DNA from: WJMT01 sp964624145
GTDB lineage: Bacteria > Acidobacteriota > Aminicenantia > Aminicenantales > Aminicenantaceae
Length of the DNA stretch: 64,000 nucleotides
Assembly: GCA_964624145.1 (NCBI GenBank)
Contig: CAZUXT010000002.1
Span: 1-64,000 of the forward strand
Reading direction: 5' to 3'
Part shown: positions 1 to 7,735 of the stretch, piece after piece
Layout of the letters: each line of letters opens with the position of its first letter
Position numbering within the stretch: position 1 is the stretch's first letter
Notes under the pieces: generated by a model
What the model saw: the letters and a program-made list of their open reading frames with translations, nothing else
The model's database searches: none
Told to the model about the DNA's origin: nothing
Translations under genes and position numbers: made by a program

Positions 1-173
1 GCATGGGGCTGGCGTTCCGGGATGCGCTCCCGGTTGAAATTAGCCATCTGCTCGATGAGGTAATGATCCTGCAGCAGAACAGGCCCGTCGGGTCCTACAG
101 TGAGCGAGTATTCATCGCTGGATACAGGAATCCCTGCATCATTTGTTGTGAATTTACGGTCATTTTTTTTCAT
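1..173 (-). CDS. Catalase, N-terminal fragment (cut by window edge)
   Basis: Reading the minus strand from the ATG at 171-173 gives 57 residues that run off the left edge. They contain TTNDAGIPV, LTVGPDGPVLLQD and FNRERIPERQPH, which is the usual N-terminus of monofunctional haem catalases (hydrogen peroxide to water and oxygen). The last visible residue matches the distal active-site His of the R-x-x-H-A-K-G motif. A strong ribosome site (AGAGGAGGGG) lies just upstream of the ATG. No signal peptide is seen, so a cytoplasmic enzyme is expected. The class (small or large subunit) cannot be told from this fragment. A catalase in a genome with an Rnf complex suggests an anaerobe or facultative organism that meets oxygen. 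Confidence 0.93.
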   Translation of the reverse strand, partial: MKKNDRKFTTNDAGIPVSSDEYSLTVGPDGPVLLQDHYLIEQMANFNRERIPERQPH

Positions 174-225
174 ATATTCCCCTCCTCTAATTTGTTTCTG
201 ACTCTATTTAAGTAAGTTCCCTAAT

Positions 226-253
226 AATATAGGTAATATATAATTATTGTCAA
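226..253 (-). promoter_or_regulatory. Candidate sigma70 promoter of the catalase gene
   Basis: On the minus strand TTGACA (248-253) is followed after 16 bases by TATATT (226-231), about 50 bases before the catalase start codon. The 174-397 gap is AT-rich and holds this promoter plus the upstream region of the plus-strand propeller gene. No regulator-binding palindrome was recognised. Confidence 0.55.
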
Positions 254-397
254 TTAGTAATCATTTTTCACTGCAACTTGGTCCAAAGATTCACCTTCCA
301 TGAACCACCGATGCCCACCTGGATCGGCCTTTAAACAACAAGGGCCATTTATTCGTATAAAATATTAAGATAAAAAAAATCACATAGGGAGGGTGTA

Positions 398-1603
398 ATG
401 GCTATAAATCTGAAAGGAAAACATGGATGGGCTCTGATACTGGTCCTTCTGTTTTTCAGCCGGCCTCTATTCATCAAAGGAATACAGGACCTCACAAACC
501 TTTATCAATCTGGCCCCATTGTGTTGAAAAACTCACCAGGATTTGGAGAGGAAACGGACTGGAAGACTCAGTTCTATAACACTTTTTGCGATATCACTGT
601 TGCTCCTGATGGGTCCATTTTTGTTGTATCAAGCCGGCAGCACACCATATTTAAATTTAATTCCAAGGGTTCTCTACTCAAATCTTTCGGTCAAGAGGGA
701 CAGGGCCCAGGCGATTTTAACACCCCCGACAGTATATCCATCCTGGATGGAAAATACCTGGTGGTCGGAGAGTATTCCTTGAACCGACGCATCAGTCTTT
801 TTGACCTGGATGGAAATTTTGTCAAACTTTTGAAAACAAAACAGAATGCTTTTTATCCCACAGCGGCCAAGGATGGAAAGGTTGCTTACATCGGTGTCAC
901 CTACCGTGATGAAAACAGCCCTCACCCTATCTTAATCCAGACTGTTATCATCAAGGATATTGACACCCAAGAGGAAAAGGAAGTCCATGCCTTTAATACC
1001 ACACACCGCTCCATTAGACTAAAAAATGGGGGAAGTTTCTCTTTCAGTGACATTGAGGGTTGGATCTTCATGGCCCGCACTAAAGAAGGAAATCTGGCTG
1101 TCGGCATTTCAATGGAACCATTTCTGACCATATACAGTCCAGAAGGACAAAAGTTGACAGAATTTTCTCTAAAAACAGAGCCTGTACCGGTAACAAAATC
1201 AATTATTCGCCGTTACAAGGAAATCCAAATCAATAATCTAAGACAGGACCCGCGTTTCAAGCAGGGCATGGGAAAGCAATTCTTGAATGAACTTGAAAAG
1301 GCTTCCTTTGATCAACTTTTTGACAGTAATCTTCCCCTCTATCATGAAATGCTAACAGATGAAGAGGGCTATTTCCTTGTCTTCCGTTCGGGCGACTGCT
1401 TTGTCGACTGCCCGATACGGATCGATGTCTATTCATCTGAAGGAAATTTTCTTTGCGAAACAGAAATAAAGCCTGAAGAGTACGAACTTGTCATTGATAA
1501 GCGCAGTAAACATTTGTGCTTTACAAAAAACGGCCTTTTCGCGCTTGTCCAGCTGAAAGATTCAGACGATTTCCTCCTGAAGTTGATTAAAGTCGTTTTT
1601 TAA
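398..1603 (+). CDS. Exported six-bladed beta-propeller (NHL-like) protein
   Basis: A 401-residue protein with a hydrophobic N-terminal segment (about residues 10-28) that looks like a signal peptide or membrane anchor. The body carries NHL/six-bladed propeller repeats: DITVAPDGSIFVVSS, then FGQEGQGPGDFNTP, then repeated short blades such as ISLFDLDGNFVKLL and LTIYSPEGQKL. Such propellers act as binding scaffolds, usually outside the cytoplasm; ligand and role are unknown. The start is supported by GGGAGGG a few bases before the ATG. The lipoprotein gene at 1657 follows on the same strand but has its own promoter-like sequence, so the two need not be one operon. Confidence 0.8.
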   Translation: MAINLKGKHGWALILVLLFFSRPLFIKGIQDLTNLYQSGPIVLKNSPGFGEETDWKTQFYNTFCDITVAPDGSIFVVSSRQHTIFKFNSKGSLLKSFGQEGQGPGDFNTPDSISILDGKYLVVGEYSLNRRISLFDLDGNFVKLLKTKQNAFYPTAAKDGKVAYIGVTYRDENSPHPILIQTVIIKDIDTQEEKEVHAFNTTHRSIRLKNGGSFSFSDIEGWIFMARTKEGNLAVGISMEPFLTIYSPEGQKLTEFSLKTEPVPVTKSIIRRYKEIQINNLRQDPRFKQGMGKQFLNELEKASFDQLFDSNLPLYHEMLTDEEGYFLVFRSGDCFVDCPIRIDVYSSEGNFLCETEIKPEEYELVIDKRSKHLCFTKNGLFALVQLKDSDDFLLKLIKVVF

Positions 1604-1606
1604 TGG

Positions 1607-1635
1607 TTTAAAAAAGCTTAGAATAAGACTATAAA
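1607..1635 (+). promoter_or_regulatory. Candidate promoter before the 1657 lipoprotein gene
   Basis: TTTAAA (1607-1612), a 17-base spacer and TATAAA (1630-1635) lie just after the stop of the propeller gene and about 20 bases before the ATG at 1657. The elements are AT-rich and the match could be chance. Confidence 0.35.
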
Positions 1636-1656
1636 TGACCTTTTTTAGGAGGAATT

Positions 1657-2466
1657 ATGAAAAACATCCTATTGGTAACCGTCATCTCTATCATTATTCT
1701 CCTGTTCCTTGGATGCCCCCCTTCAAATAAGAGCACCTCTCCGGATAAATTACCTGCTCTGGACGAATTACCCGATAATTACCTGAAGTTCACATTGGAT
1801 AAAAAAAATGACCGTTTTGAAGGACAAAGTGAATATCTTGAAGGATTTCAAATTTCCATGGACATTTCCCCCAGCCTTTTAAAAGAAGAATTGAGTAAAA
1901 AGAATGTAATCTCACTCATTAAGAATCAAGAAATAACAGGCACTCTGACATATCCTAACGGAAGAACAACCGAGATAAAATATGAAGTTGTCCGCCATAG
2001 AGAGACGGAAGATATCTATATGAAAACAACCTTAGGCTATTTTCTTTGGGAGTATGCTGCCGTACAAAATAATGAAATCGCCTTTATTATCAACTGGTGG
2101 TACTGCCCCCCAGCACAAAAAGTCGACTTGGATATTCTCAATATGACCGAACAGCTCCTTTCAAATCAATCAAACTGGCATAAAAACGATGACAGAAAAT
2201 GCGATGATGACATTAAAAGCAATCAATGGAGTCTCTTCTGTGCCTTAAAACATGCTTTAATGGAAAAAACAGGAGAATACAACCATCATAATACCGCCAT
2301 GCAGTCCGTACGATCCGTCATAGATGATCTGATCCCCGATCACGGGTTCGAACACACATTGATGGATTTCAACAATGCCTCCTCCACGATCCATAAAGAT
2401 ATTTTAAATGTCCTTCATATGGCTGAGGAAAGAATCAGCAAAGAGTTACAAAATCCGAATAATTAG
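1657..2466 (+). CDS. Lipoprotein of unknown function
   Basis: A 269-residue protein with a short lipoprotein signal: a hydrophobic stretch at residues 4-18 ending in a lipobox (LFLGC). After the Cys is a Ser/Pro linker, then a mixed alpha/beta-looking domain with no motif I recognise. The C-terminal third holds scattered Cys, His and Asp (for example HNVLHMAEE-like helices and a DLIPDHGFEH stretch), but there is no convincing metal site. A strong AGGAGG ribosome site precedes the ATG. It converges with the SDR gene, leaving 9 bases between the stops. Anchored in an outer or inner membrane leaflet by inference. Function unknown. Confidence 0.75.
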   Translation: MKNILLVTVISIIILLFLGCPPSNKSTSPDKLPALDELPDNYLKFTLDKKNDRFEGQSEYLEGFQISMDISPSLLKEELSKKNVISLIKNQEITGTLTYPNGRTTEIKYEVVRHRETEDIYMKTTLGYFLWEYAAVQNNEIAFIINWWYCPPAQKVDLDILNMTEQLLSNQSNWHKNDDRKCDDDIKSNQWSLFCALKHALMEKTGEYNHHNTAMQSVRSVIDDLIPDHGFEHTLMDFNNASSTIHKDILNVLHMAEERISKELQNPNN

Positions 2467-2475
2467 ATTCTCCCT

Positions 2476-3159
2476 TTACTTGGCCCCAAGCTTCATCATG
2501 AATTTTCGGAACTTTATAAGAGGGACAACCCTTTTAGGCGCTGTGTAGCTGACCGGCTTCTTGCGTATGCATGATTCTACACAGTCAACTGCTTTATCAA
2601 CGCTCATCATAAACGGTTTAACCTCGCCCTTGGCCATTTTCGTATCGACAAAACCAAACCGGATGTTGGTTACAAACACGCCCTTTGGCTTTAAGGCCAG
2701 GGCCAGCCCCCTGAGATAATTCGACAAACCTGCTTTAGAGGCATAATAAGAAGGAGCCTCAGCTGAAAAAAGCTCATCGGCCAGACTGGATATTCCGATA
2801 AAATGCCCCTGTTTTCTTTTGACCATCTGAGGAATCACGGCTGCCGCTGTTCTGACCATCCCGGTCAGGTTGACATCAATAACTCGAGCTTCACCGCTCA
2901 TGTCCAGGGGATCCAGCAGCTCACCAATCCCCACAAAGTAGATACACAGATCCAGAGGACCTTCCTTTACCAGTTCATCTATCAACTCCGAATATCTGCT
3001 GTCACTGACATCTGCAACATAGTGATTGTAGGTTGGCCCGGATAGGGGCGATTCGCTTCTTGAAACTCCAGTGATATCCCACCCAGCCGCAAGCAGCCTT
3101 TTTGTTGCCGCCAATCCTATCCCATCGGAATTACCAATAAGTATGGCTCTGGATTCCAT
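2476..3159 (-). CDS. Short-chain dehydrogenase/reductase (SDR)
   Basis: A 227-residue NAD(P)-dependent oxidoreductase of the classical SDR type. Visible are a glycine-rich cofactor loop (GNSDGIG, residues 9-15), the active-site Ser near 124-125 (GISSLADE), and the Tyr/Lys pair in YYASK (Y138, K142). The expected N-A-G-type motif after strand 4 is replaced by FVGIGE (residues 75-80). It is slightly shorter than the usual 240-260 residues. Substrate cannot be inferred. It stands alone on the minus strand between two plus-strand genes and has a good ribosome site (AAGGAG) before the ATG. Cytoplasmic. Confidence 0.88.
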   Translation of the reverse strand: MESRAILIGNSDGIGLAATKRLLAAGWDITGVSRSESPLSGPTYNHYVADVSDSRYSELIDELVKEGPLDLCIYFVGIGELLDPLDMSGEARVIDVNLTGMVRTAAAVIPQMVKRKQGHFIGISSLADELFSAEAPSYYASKAGLSNYLRGLALALKPKGVFVTNIRFGFVDTKMAKGEVKPFMMSVDKAVDCVESCIRKKPVSYTAPKRVVPLIKFRKFMMKLGAK

Positions 3160-3280
3160 TCCTTTTTCTCCTTCATTTCATGCTTTGATTTTTGAGTGTC
3201 TGGCTATCAATATACACTATGCCCTACTTAAAACAAACTTCAGAGCATTAAAATGAATACCAGACTCCCTCACATTTCGC

Positions 3281-3309
3281 TTTACACATCGAAACAGCAA
3301 ACATATACT
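3281..3309 (+). promoter_or_regulatory. Candidate sigma70 promoter of the GH172 gene
   Basis: TTTACA (3281-3286), a 17-base spacer and TATACT (3304-3309) lie about 40 bases before the ATG at 3350. Both hexamers differ from consensus at one position. Confidence 0.55.
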
Positions 3310-3349
3310 TTACCAAAAAGGGTTTGATATATGATTTAGGAGGTCATAC

Positions 3350-4495
3350 ATGAAAAAATCATGGGTCAAAGTCACAATTTTCTTTGTGCTCGCCACTCTT
3401 GTTGTTTACGCAGCCGAAGAAAAAATCTTCAACGGACTTTACTTGAATCTGGGCAATCTGGCCAGACTGTCCCATGCCAAATCCCGTTCCATAAGTCCTG
3501 AAAACTTTACAGGGGAAAAAGGGAAGGGGGGCATGTCAGTGGACGGGCTTGCCAAGAATGCGGCCCGCGACCTGGGGCAGGGATGGAAGGTCTCTCCCTT
3601 TATCCAAATCCAGCCGAAGGAGACCTTTGTGCTGGCTGAGATCCAAGGCCCGGGTGCCATCCAGCAGATATGGATGACTCCTTCCGGAAACTGGCGGTTC
3701 TCCATACTCCGGTTTTACTGGGACGGAGAGAAAGAACCTTCTGTCGAAGTCCCGGTGGGCGACTTTTTCGCAAGCGGATGGGGACAGTTCGCCCAGGTCT
3801 CATCCCTTCCCATCTGTGTGAATCCGGGCAGCGGCCTGAACAGCTACTGGGTCATGCCTTTCCGTAAGTCCTGTAAAGTCACCATGGAGAACCTGAATGA
3901 CGAGAAAATGACACTCTACTATCAAATCAACTACACCCTGACCGATGTGCCTGAGGATGCCGCCTATTTCCATGCCCAATTCCGGCGCTCCAATCCTCTT
4001 CCTTATAAATCCGACTACACCATTGTGGATGGGATCAAAGGATGGGGACACTATGTGGGAACATATATATGCTGGCAGTCCAACAACACAGGCTGGTGGG
4101 GAGAAGGTGAGATCAAATTTTTTATTGATGGAGACAAAAAGTTTCCGACCATCTGCGGCACAGGAACCGAGGACTATTTCTGCGGCTCATACTGTTTTAC
4201 GGATGAAGGGAAATACAAGGAATTCACAACGCTCTATGCCGGAATGCCTCAAGTCATAACACCTGACGGGATGTGGCAGTCCCAGCAGCGCTTCGGCCTC
4301 TACCGCTGGCACATCATGGATCCCGTGCGGTTCGAGGAAGACCTGAAGGTTACGATCCAGGCTCTGGGATGGCGCTCAGGAGGGCGGTATCTTCCTCTCC
4401 AGGATGATATTTCATCCGTGGCTGTCTGGTACCAGCAGGAACCTCACGCCAAATTTCCCCCTCTCCCCGGCAAGGATGAACTGGAGATTATATAG
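3350..4495 (+). CDS. Exported DUF2961 / GH172-family protein
   Basis: A 381-residue protein with a Sec-type signal peptide (cleavage probably near VVYA-AEE, residue 21). The body matches DUF2961, now classed as glycoside hydrolase family 172: GPGAIQQIWMT, FYWDGEKEPSVEVPVGDFF, and the family hallmark GTGTEDYF near residues 273-280. Characterised GH172 enzymes act on fructose- or arabinose-containing glycans and often form trimers or hexamers. Here the protein is exported, so a periplasmic or surface glycan is the likely substrate, which is not known. The start is supported by AGGAGG before the ATG. No other carbohydrate gene is adjacent. Confidence 0.88.
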   Translation: MKKSWVKVTIFFVLATLVVYAAEEKIFNGLYLNLGNLARLSHAKSRSISPENFTGEKGKGGMSVDGLAKNAARDLGQGWKVSPFIQIQPKETFVLAEIQGPGAIQQIWMTPSGNWRFSILRFYWDGEKEPSVEVPVGDFFASGWGQFAQVSSLPICVNPGSGLNSYWVMPFRKSCKVTMENLNDEKMTLYYQINYTLTDVPEDAAYFHAQFRRSNPLPYKSDYTIVDGIKGWGHYVGTYICWQSNNTGWWGEGEIKFFIDGDKKFPTICGTGTEDYFCGSYCFTDEGKYKEFTTLYAGMPQVITPDGMWQSQQRFGLYRWHIMDPVRFEEDLKVTIQALGWRSGGRYLPLQDDISSVAVWYQQEPHAKFPPLPGKDELEII

Positions 4496-4572
4496 CCATA
4501 GAAAAGAAGATCACTTTTTTTGGTTAATTCGGATAATTGAATTCCAGCCCCCATTTGGACCGGACAGCCTCT

Positions 4573-7224
4573 TCATTCATGTCTCAAACATTTCACTGGA
4601 TTGACAGCGGCCGCTTTGATGACCAGGAAGAGAACCGTACCCATCGCTACAGCCATTGAAATCACTCCGGATAAAAAAAAGTATTTTATCCCGATATTGA
4701 TCCTGTAAGGAAAATTCTGTAATACTTTTTGCATGATGATCCATACGAGGGGCCAGGCTATCACATTGGCGAGAGCGACCAAAATCATATACTCTTTCAT
4801 GATCAAATACATCACACGGTAGATCCCGGCACCGAGCACTTTACGGATCCCGATCTCTTTTGTGCGCCTGTTGATCATATTGACTGTTAATCCAAAAATA
4901 CCAAGACAGGCTATAAAAATCGTAAGTATGGAGACATATCGAATAATGGCACTCCAACGTTTTTGTGATTGATACAGGTTTTCAAGAGCATCATCCTGAA
5001 AATAATGGACAAAGGGTTTATCAGGCTGCACTTCTTTCCAGGCTTCTTCCAAATAACGCATTGTGGACGGAATGTTTTTTGTGCCTATCTTGACCAGAAT
5101 CCGAGTGAACGGACTAACCGGCCTCAAGTGAAATATGGCAGGGAAGATTTCATGGCTCAGTACGCTGAAATGAAAATCCTCAAGAACGCCCACGATCTGT
5201 GTTTGATTCAAATAGTCCGGTATCCCCAACCTATCTATGATTTCCTGATCAATTAGGATACCCGATTCAAGATCCAGCCCTAACGCATTGATGAATGATT
5301 GATTCACAAGGGCCTCATTGGAAGAATTGTCGGCATTCTGGATAAAATCCCGCCCCTCAATCACATGTAAACCCAGCGTTCCCACAAAACGGGAATCGAC
5401 CATATTGTAATGACAATCAATGCCTTCGGGATTACTTGACCTAGGATAGCGGGCAAGCCCAAAAGGGGCATTGCAGGCCGAAACTGCTTTTATATCCGGG
5501 TAAATCGCTATTCTGTTTCTGAAGGTATTTAAAAGCCGTTGTGATTCCTGAAAAGTCCGCTCTTGTGTCCTGACAACAACAAGACCCTTCTTTTCATATC
5601 CAAGATCTTTATTGATGAGAAAAGACAGCTGATCACTCAGGAGCATTGTAGAAAGAATCAAGCTCACGGAAAGTATGAATTGAAAAACGACCAAAGCTTT
5701 GGTGACGCCGCTTTTCATTCCGATGGCCAGTCGTCGCTTCATGATCTCAACGGGCTGAAAACCAGCCATGATAAAAGCGGGATAACTGCCGGCAAGGAAT
5801 CCGGTCACAACCATAAGAACAGCCCCTGATGCCAGATTCTGCATTTTGAGCAGCGCATCGGCGTTTAACATTTTGCCTGAGAGAGTATTGAATGTGGGAA
5901 GGAGAAGTAGTGTTAGTAGAATCCCTCCCCCAAACGCCACGAATGTCATCATCAGTGATTCTCCCCAAAATTGGAAAACCAGCTGTTTCTTTTCAGCTCC
6001 GATAACCTTTCGTATCCCAATCTCATTTGAACGCGTTGAGGACAGGCCTAAACTCAGGTTTGTAAAATTTATACATGCAATGAGCAGAACCATGACGGCA
6101 ATGCCCATAAGAATATAAATGGAGGCCACACCCCTGCCATGGTACACGCCGACATCGAGATAAATATCCTTTATCGGTTGGAGATAGAAGGAAAAAGGAT
6201 TGCCCTCTCTGGACCAACCTTTGGCCCTCCATCTTTCAATGTTCGATGCAAAGTACTGCCGCGTAAATGGATGAAATCTTTGTTCAACCCGTGCGGCTGA
6301 CACACCCTCTTTCAATTGAACGAATATCGGAGTGCCCCACCAGCCTGCTGCATAAGTTTGTAACAGATCCGGCCGGCCGTATGCCCACGGCAGGTTGGAT
6401 ATATGAATCAAGATTTCAAATTGGATGGATGAGTTCTTTGGCGGATCTCCCGAAACTCCTGTCACAATAAAATCTCTCATTTCCTTTCCAAAAGTGACCT
6501 GCATTGTTTTCCCAACCGGATCTCTGTTTCCAAAATACTTTTCAGAACAGCTTTTTGTGAGAATAATGTCATTCCTGGAGGAAAGAACTGATTCGGGGCT
6601 TCCTTTAAGAAGAGGAAACGAGAACATCTGAAAAAAAGGAGCATTTACAAGATGAATGCGCTCACGAAATATCTTATCCTGATACCGGACGACACCTGTA
6701 CTGGGAGCAAATAATGTTTGATACTTGATGTCCGGAAAGAACTCTGTCAAATCCTTTGCCATGGCCGGCACCATATCCGGATCACGATGCCGAATGCTCC
6801 CATCAGAATTATCATATGAAACCCGCGTGACACGGAATAATGTATCCTGATTTTCATGGAATCTGTCATAAGAAAGCTCATCGGATACATAAAGAACCGC
6901 CAAGAGGCAGCAGCTTACCCCAAGCATCAAGCCGCTGATATTGATAAATGTCATCAGTTTCTTTCTCGTCATATTCCGAATGGCTACTTTCAGATAGTTC
7001 AAAAGCATGTTAAGCCCTCCTTGCATAGAAGTGATGACCAGCCCGGGTAAGGACCTGATGAACTGACTCCAGAACCATCGGCGGGCCGCCTTTAGGCCTT
7101 TTTTGCTGAGGAGCTCCCCATATACGGATGATACATATTCTTTAAAACTCTCCTGCTCTTCCTGATCCATAAATCCGAGAAGAAAATTCAAGGCTTTCTT
7201 TGGAGGATAGGCTTTCTTATTCAT
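4573..7224 (-). CDS. Long FtsX-type permease, ADOP-like, no ATPase partner
   Basis: An 883-residue membrane protein. Residues 1-75 form a soluble helical prefix (F-L-L-G-F-M-D-Q-E..., then AARRWFWSQFIRSLP). Two copies follow of the MacB periplasmic-core plus FtsX permease unit: the first starts at LLNYLKVAIRNMTRKK with its transmembrane group near residues 375-500, and the second ends with TVNMINRRTKEIGIRKVLGAG and a final helix pair. This build matches the acidobacterial duplicated orphan permeases (ADOP), which occur without an ABC ATPase; none is next to it here. Its start overlaps the PadR gene upstream by 8 bases, so the two are one transcript. Substrate unknown. Confidence 0.88.
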   Translation of the reverse strand: MNKKAYPPKKALNFLLGFMDQEEQESFKEYVSSVYGELLSKKGLKAARRWFWSQFIRSLPGLVITSMQGGLNMLLNYLKVAIRNMTRKKLMTFINISGLMLGVSCCLLAVLYVSDELSYDRFHENQDTLFRVTRVSYDNSDGSIRHRDPDMVPAMAKDLTEFFPDIKYQTLFAPSTGVVRYQDKIFRERIHLVNAPFFQMFSFPLLKGSPESVLSSRNDIILTKSCSEKYFGNRDPVGKTMQVTFGKEMRDFIVTGVSGDPPKNSSIQFEILIHISNLPWAYGRPDLLQTYAAGWWGTPIFVQLKEGVSAARVEQRFHPFTRQYFASNIERWRAKGWSREGNPFSFYLQPIKDIYLDVGVYHGRGVASIYILMGIAVMVLLIACINFTNLSLGLSSTRSNEIGIRKVIGAEKKQLVFQFWGESLMMTFVAFGGGILLTLLLLPTFNTLSGKMLNADALLKMQNLASGAVLMVVTGFLAGSYPAFIMAGFQPVEIMKRRLAIGMKSGVTKALVVFQFILSVSLILSTMLLSDQLSFLINKDLGYEKKGLVVVRTQERTFQESQRLLNTFRNRIAIYPDIKAVSACNAPFGLARYPRSSNPEGIDCHYNMVDSRFVGTLGLHVIEGRDFIQNADNSSNEALVNQSFINALGLDLESGILIDQEIIDRLGIPDYLNQTQIVGVLEDFHFSVLSHEIFPAIFHLRPVSPFTRILVKIGTKNIPSTMRYLEEAWKEVQPDKPFVHYFQDDALENLYQSQKRWSAIIRYVSILTIFIACLGIFGLTVNMINRRTKEIGIRKVLGAGIYRVMYLIMKEYMILVALANVIAWPLVWIIMQKVLQNFPYRINIGIKYFFLSGVISMAVAMGTVLFLVIKAAAVNPVKCLRHE

Positions 7225-7555
7225 CGGTCTGGTTGCTCCGAGCTAATGAAGAGATAAAATCCTTCCACAGGCCCTCCTGCATGTTCCAGGACTCCTCCAG
7301 AGTCTTGATCCCTTTTTGTGTAACCAGATAGTACCTGAGTGCCTTTCCGCCCCGGACATGCTTGGGGTCTCCTTTGAAGCTTTCAATTAAGCCCTTTCTC
7401 TTCAATTTATCCAGGGCCATATAGAGTGAGGCAATGGCCCAGTCTTTTCCAGTCTTATCGAGCAGGTACTTGCGGATATCCATCAAGCAGGCCGGGCCGT
7501 TCTGATGGAACACAGCCAGCATGAAAAGCTCCTCTAATTTGGTTAAAAAAGCCAT
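7217..7555 (-). CDS. PadR-family transcriptional regulator
   Basis: A 112-residue winged-helix protein of the PadR type. It has an N-terminal helix-turn-helix region (ELFMLAVFHQNGPA to ASLYMALDKLKRKGLIES), the wing with RGGKALRYYLVTQKG, and a C-terminal helix for dimerisation. PadR proteins are usually repressors that respond to small molecules, and in Acidobacteria a PadR subfamily sits beside ADOP permeases. Here it overlaps the 883-residue permease by 8 bases and is co-transcribed with it, so autoregulation of both genes is likely (inference). A 15-base perfect palindrome overlies its promoter region. Confidence 0.9.
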   Translation of the reverse strand: MAFLTKLEELFMLAVFHQNGPACLMDIRKYLLDKTGKDWAIASLYMALDKLKRKGLIESFKGDPKHVRGGKALRYYLVTQKGIKTLEESWNMQEGLWKDFISSLARSNQTDE

Positions 7556-7618
7556 TTTTTTTCTCCCGGTGACAGCATCTTTTTTTTTTTAGCGTCGATT
7601 CAAAATCTCACTCATATT

Positions 7619-7633
7619 ATTAAATAATTTAAT
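7619..7633. promoter_or_regulatory. Perfect palindrome, candidate PadR operator
   Basis: ATTAAAT-A-ATTTAAT is a perfect 15-base palindrome with a one-base centre. It lies just downstream of, and touches, the -10 element (7632-7637) of the promoter for the PadR/permease pair, where a repressor would block initiation. It lacks the ATGT/ACAT arms of some PadR operators. The region is very AT-rich, so chance cannot be excluded. Confidence 0.35.
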
Positions 7634-7660
7634 TATATATTAAGACGCTTAAAAAGGCAA
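7632..7660 (-). promoter_or_regulatory. Candidate promoter of the first PadR/permease pair
   Basis: On the minus strand TTGCCT (7655-7660), a 17-base spacer and a perfect TATAAT (7632-7637) precede the PadR start at 7555 by about 75 bases. Confidence 0.55.
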
Positions 7661-7735
7661 AAAAGTTTACATCCATTTTAAAATTCTGTGAAAAAGAGGG
7701 TTTTTAACTAACCTATACTATCCAAAAACACTTTT

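Noticed and set aside
3..215. Plus-strand open frame of 70 residues at the left edge
   Set aside because: It runs antisense to the clear catalase N-terminus and has no ribosome site or recognisable motif.
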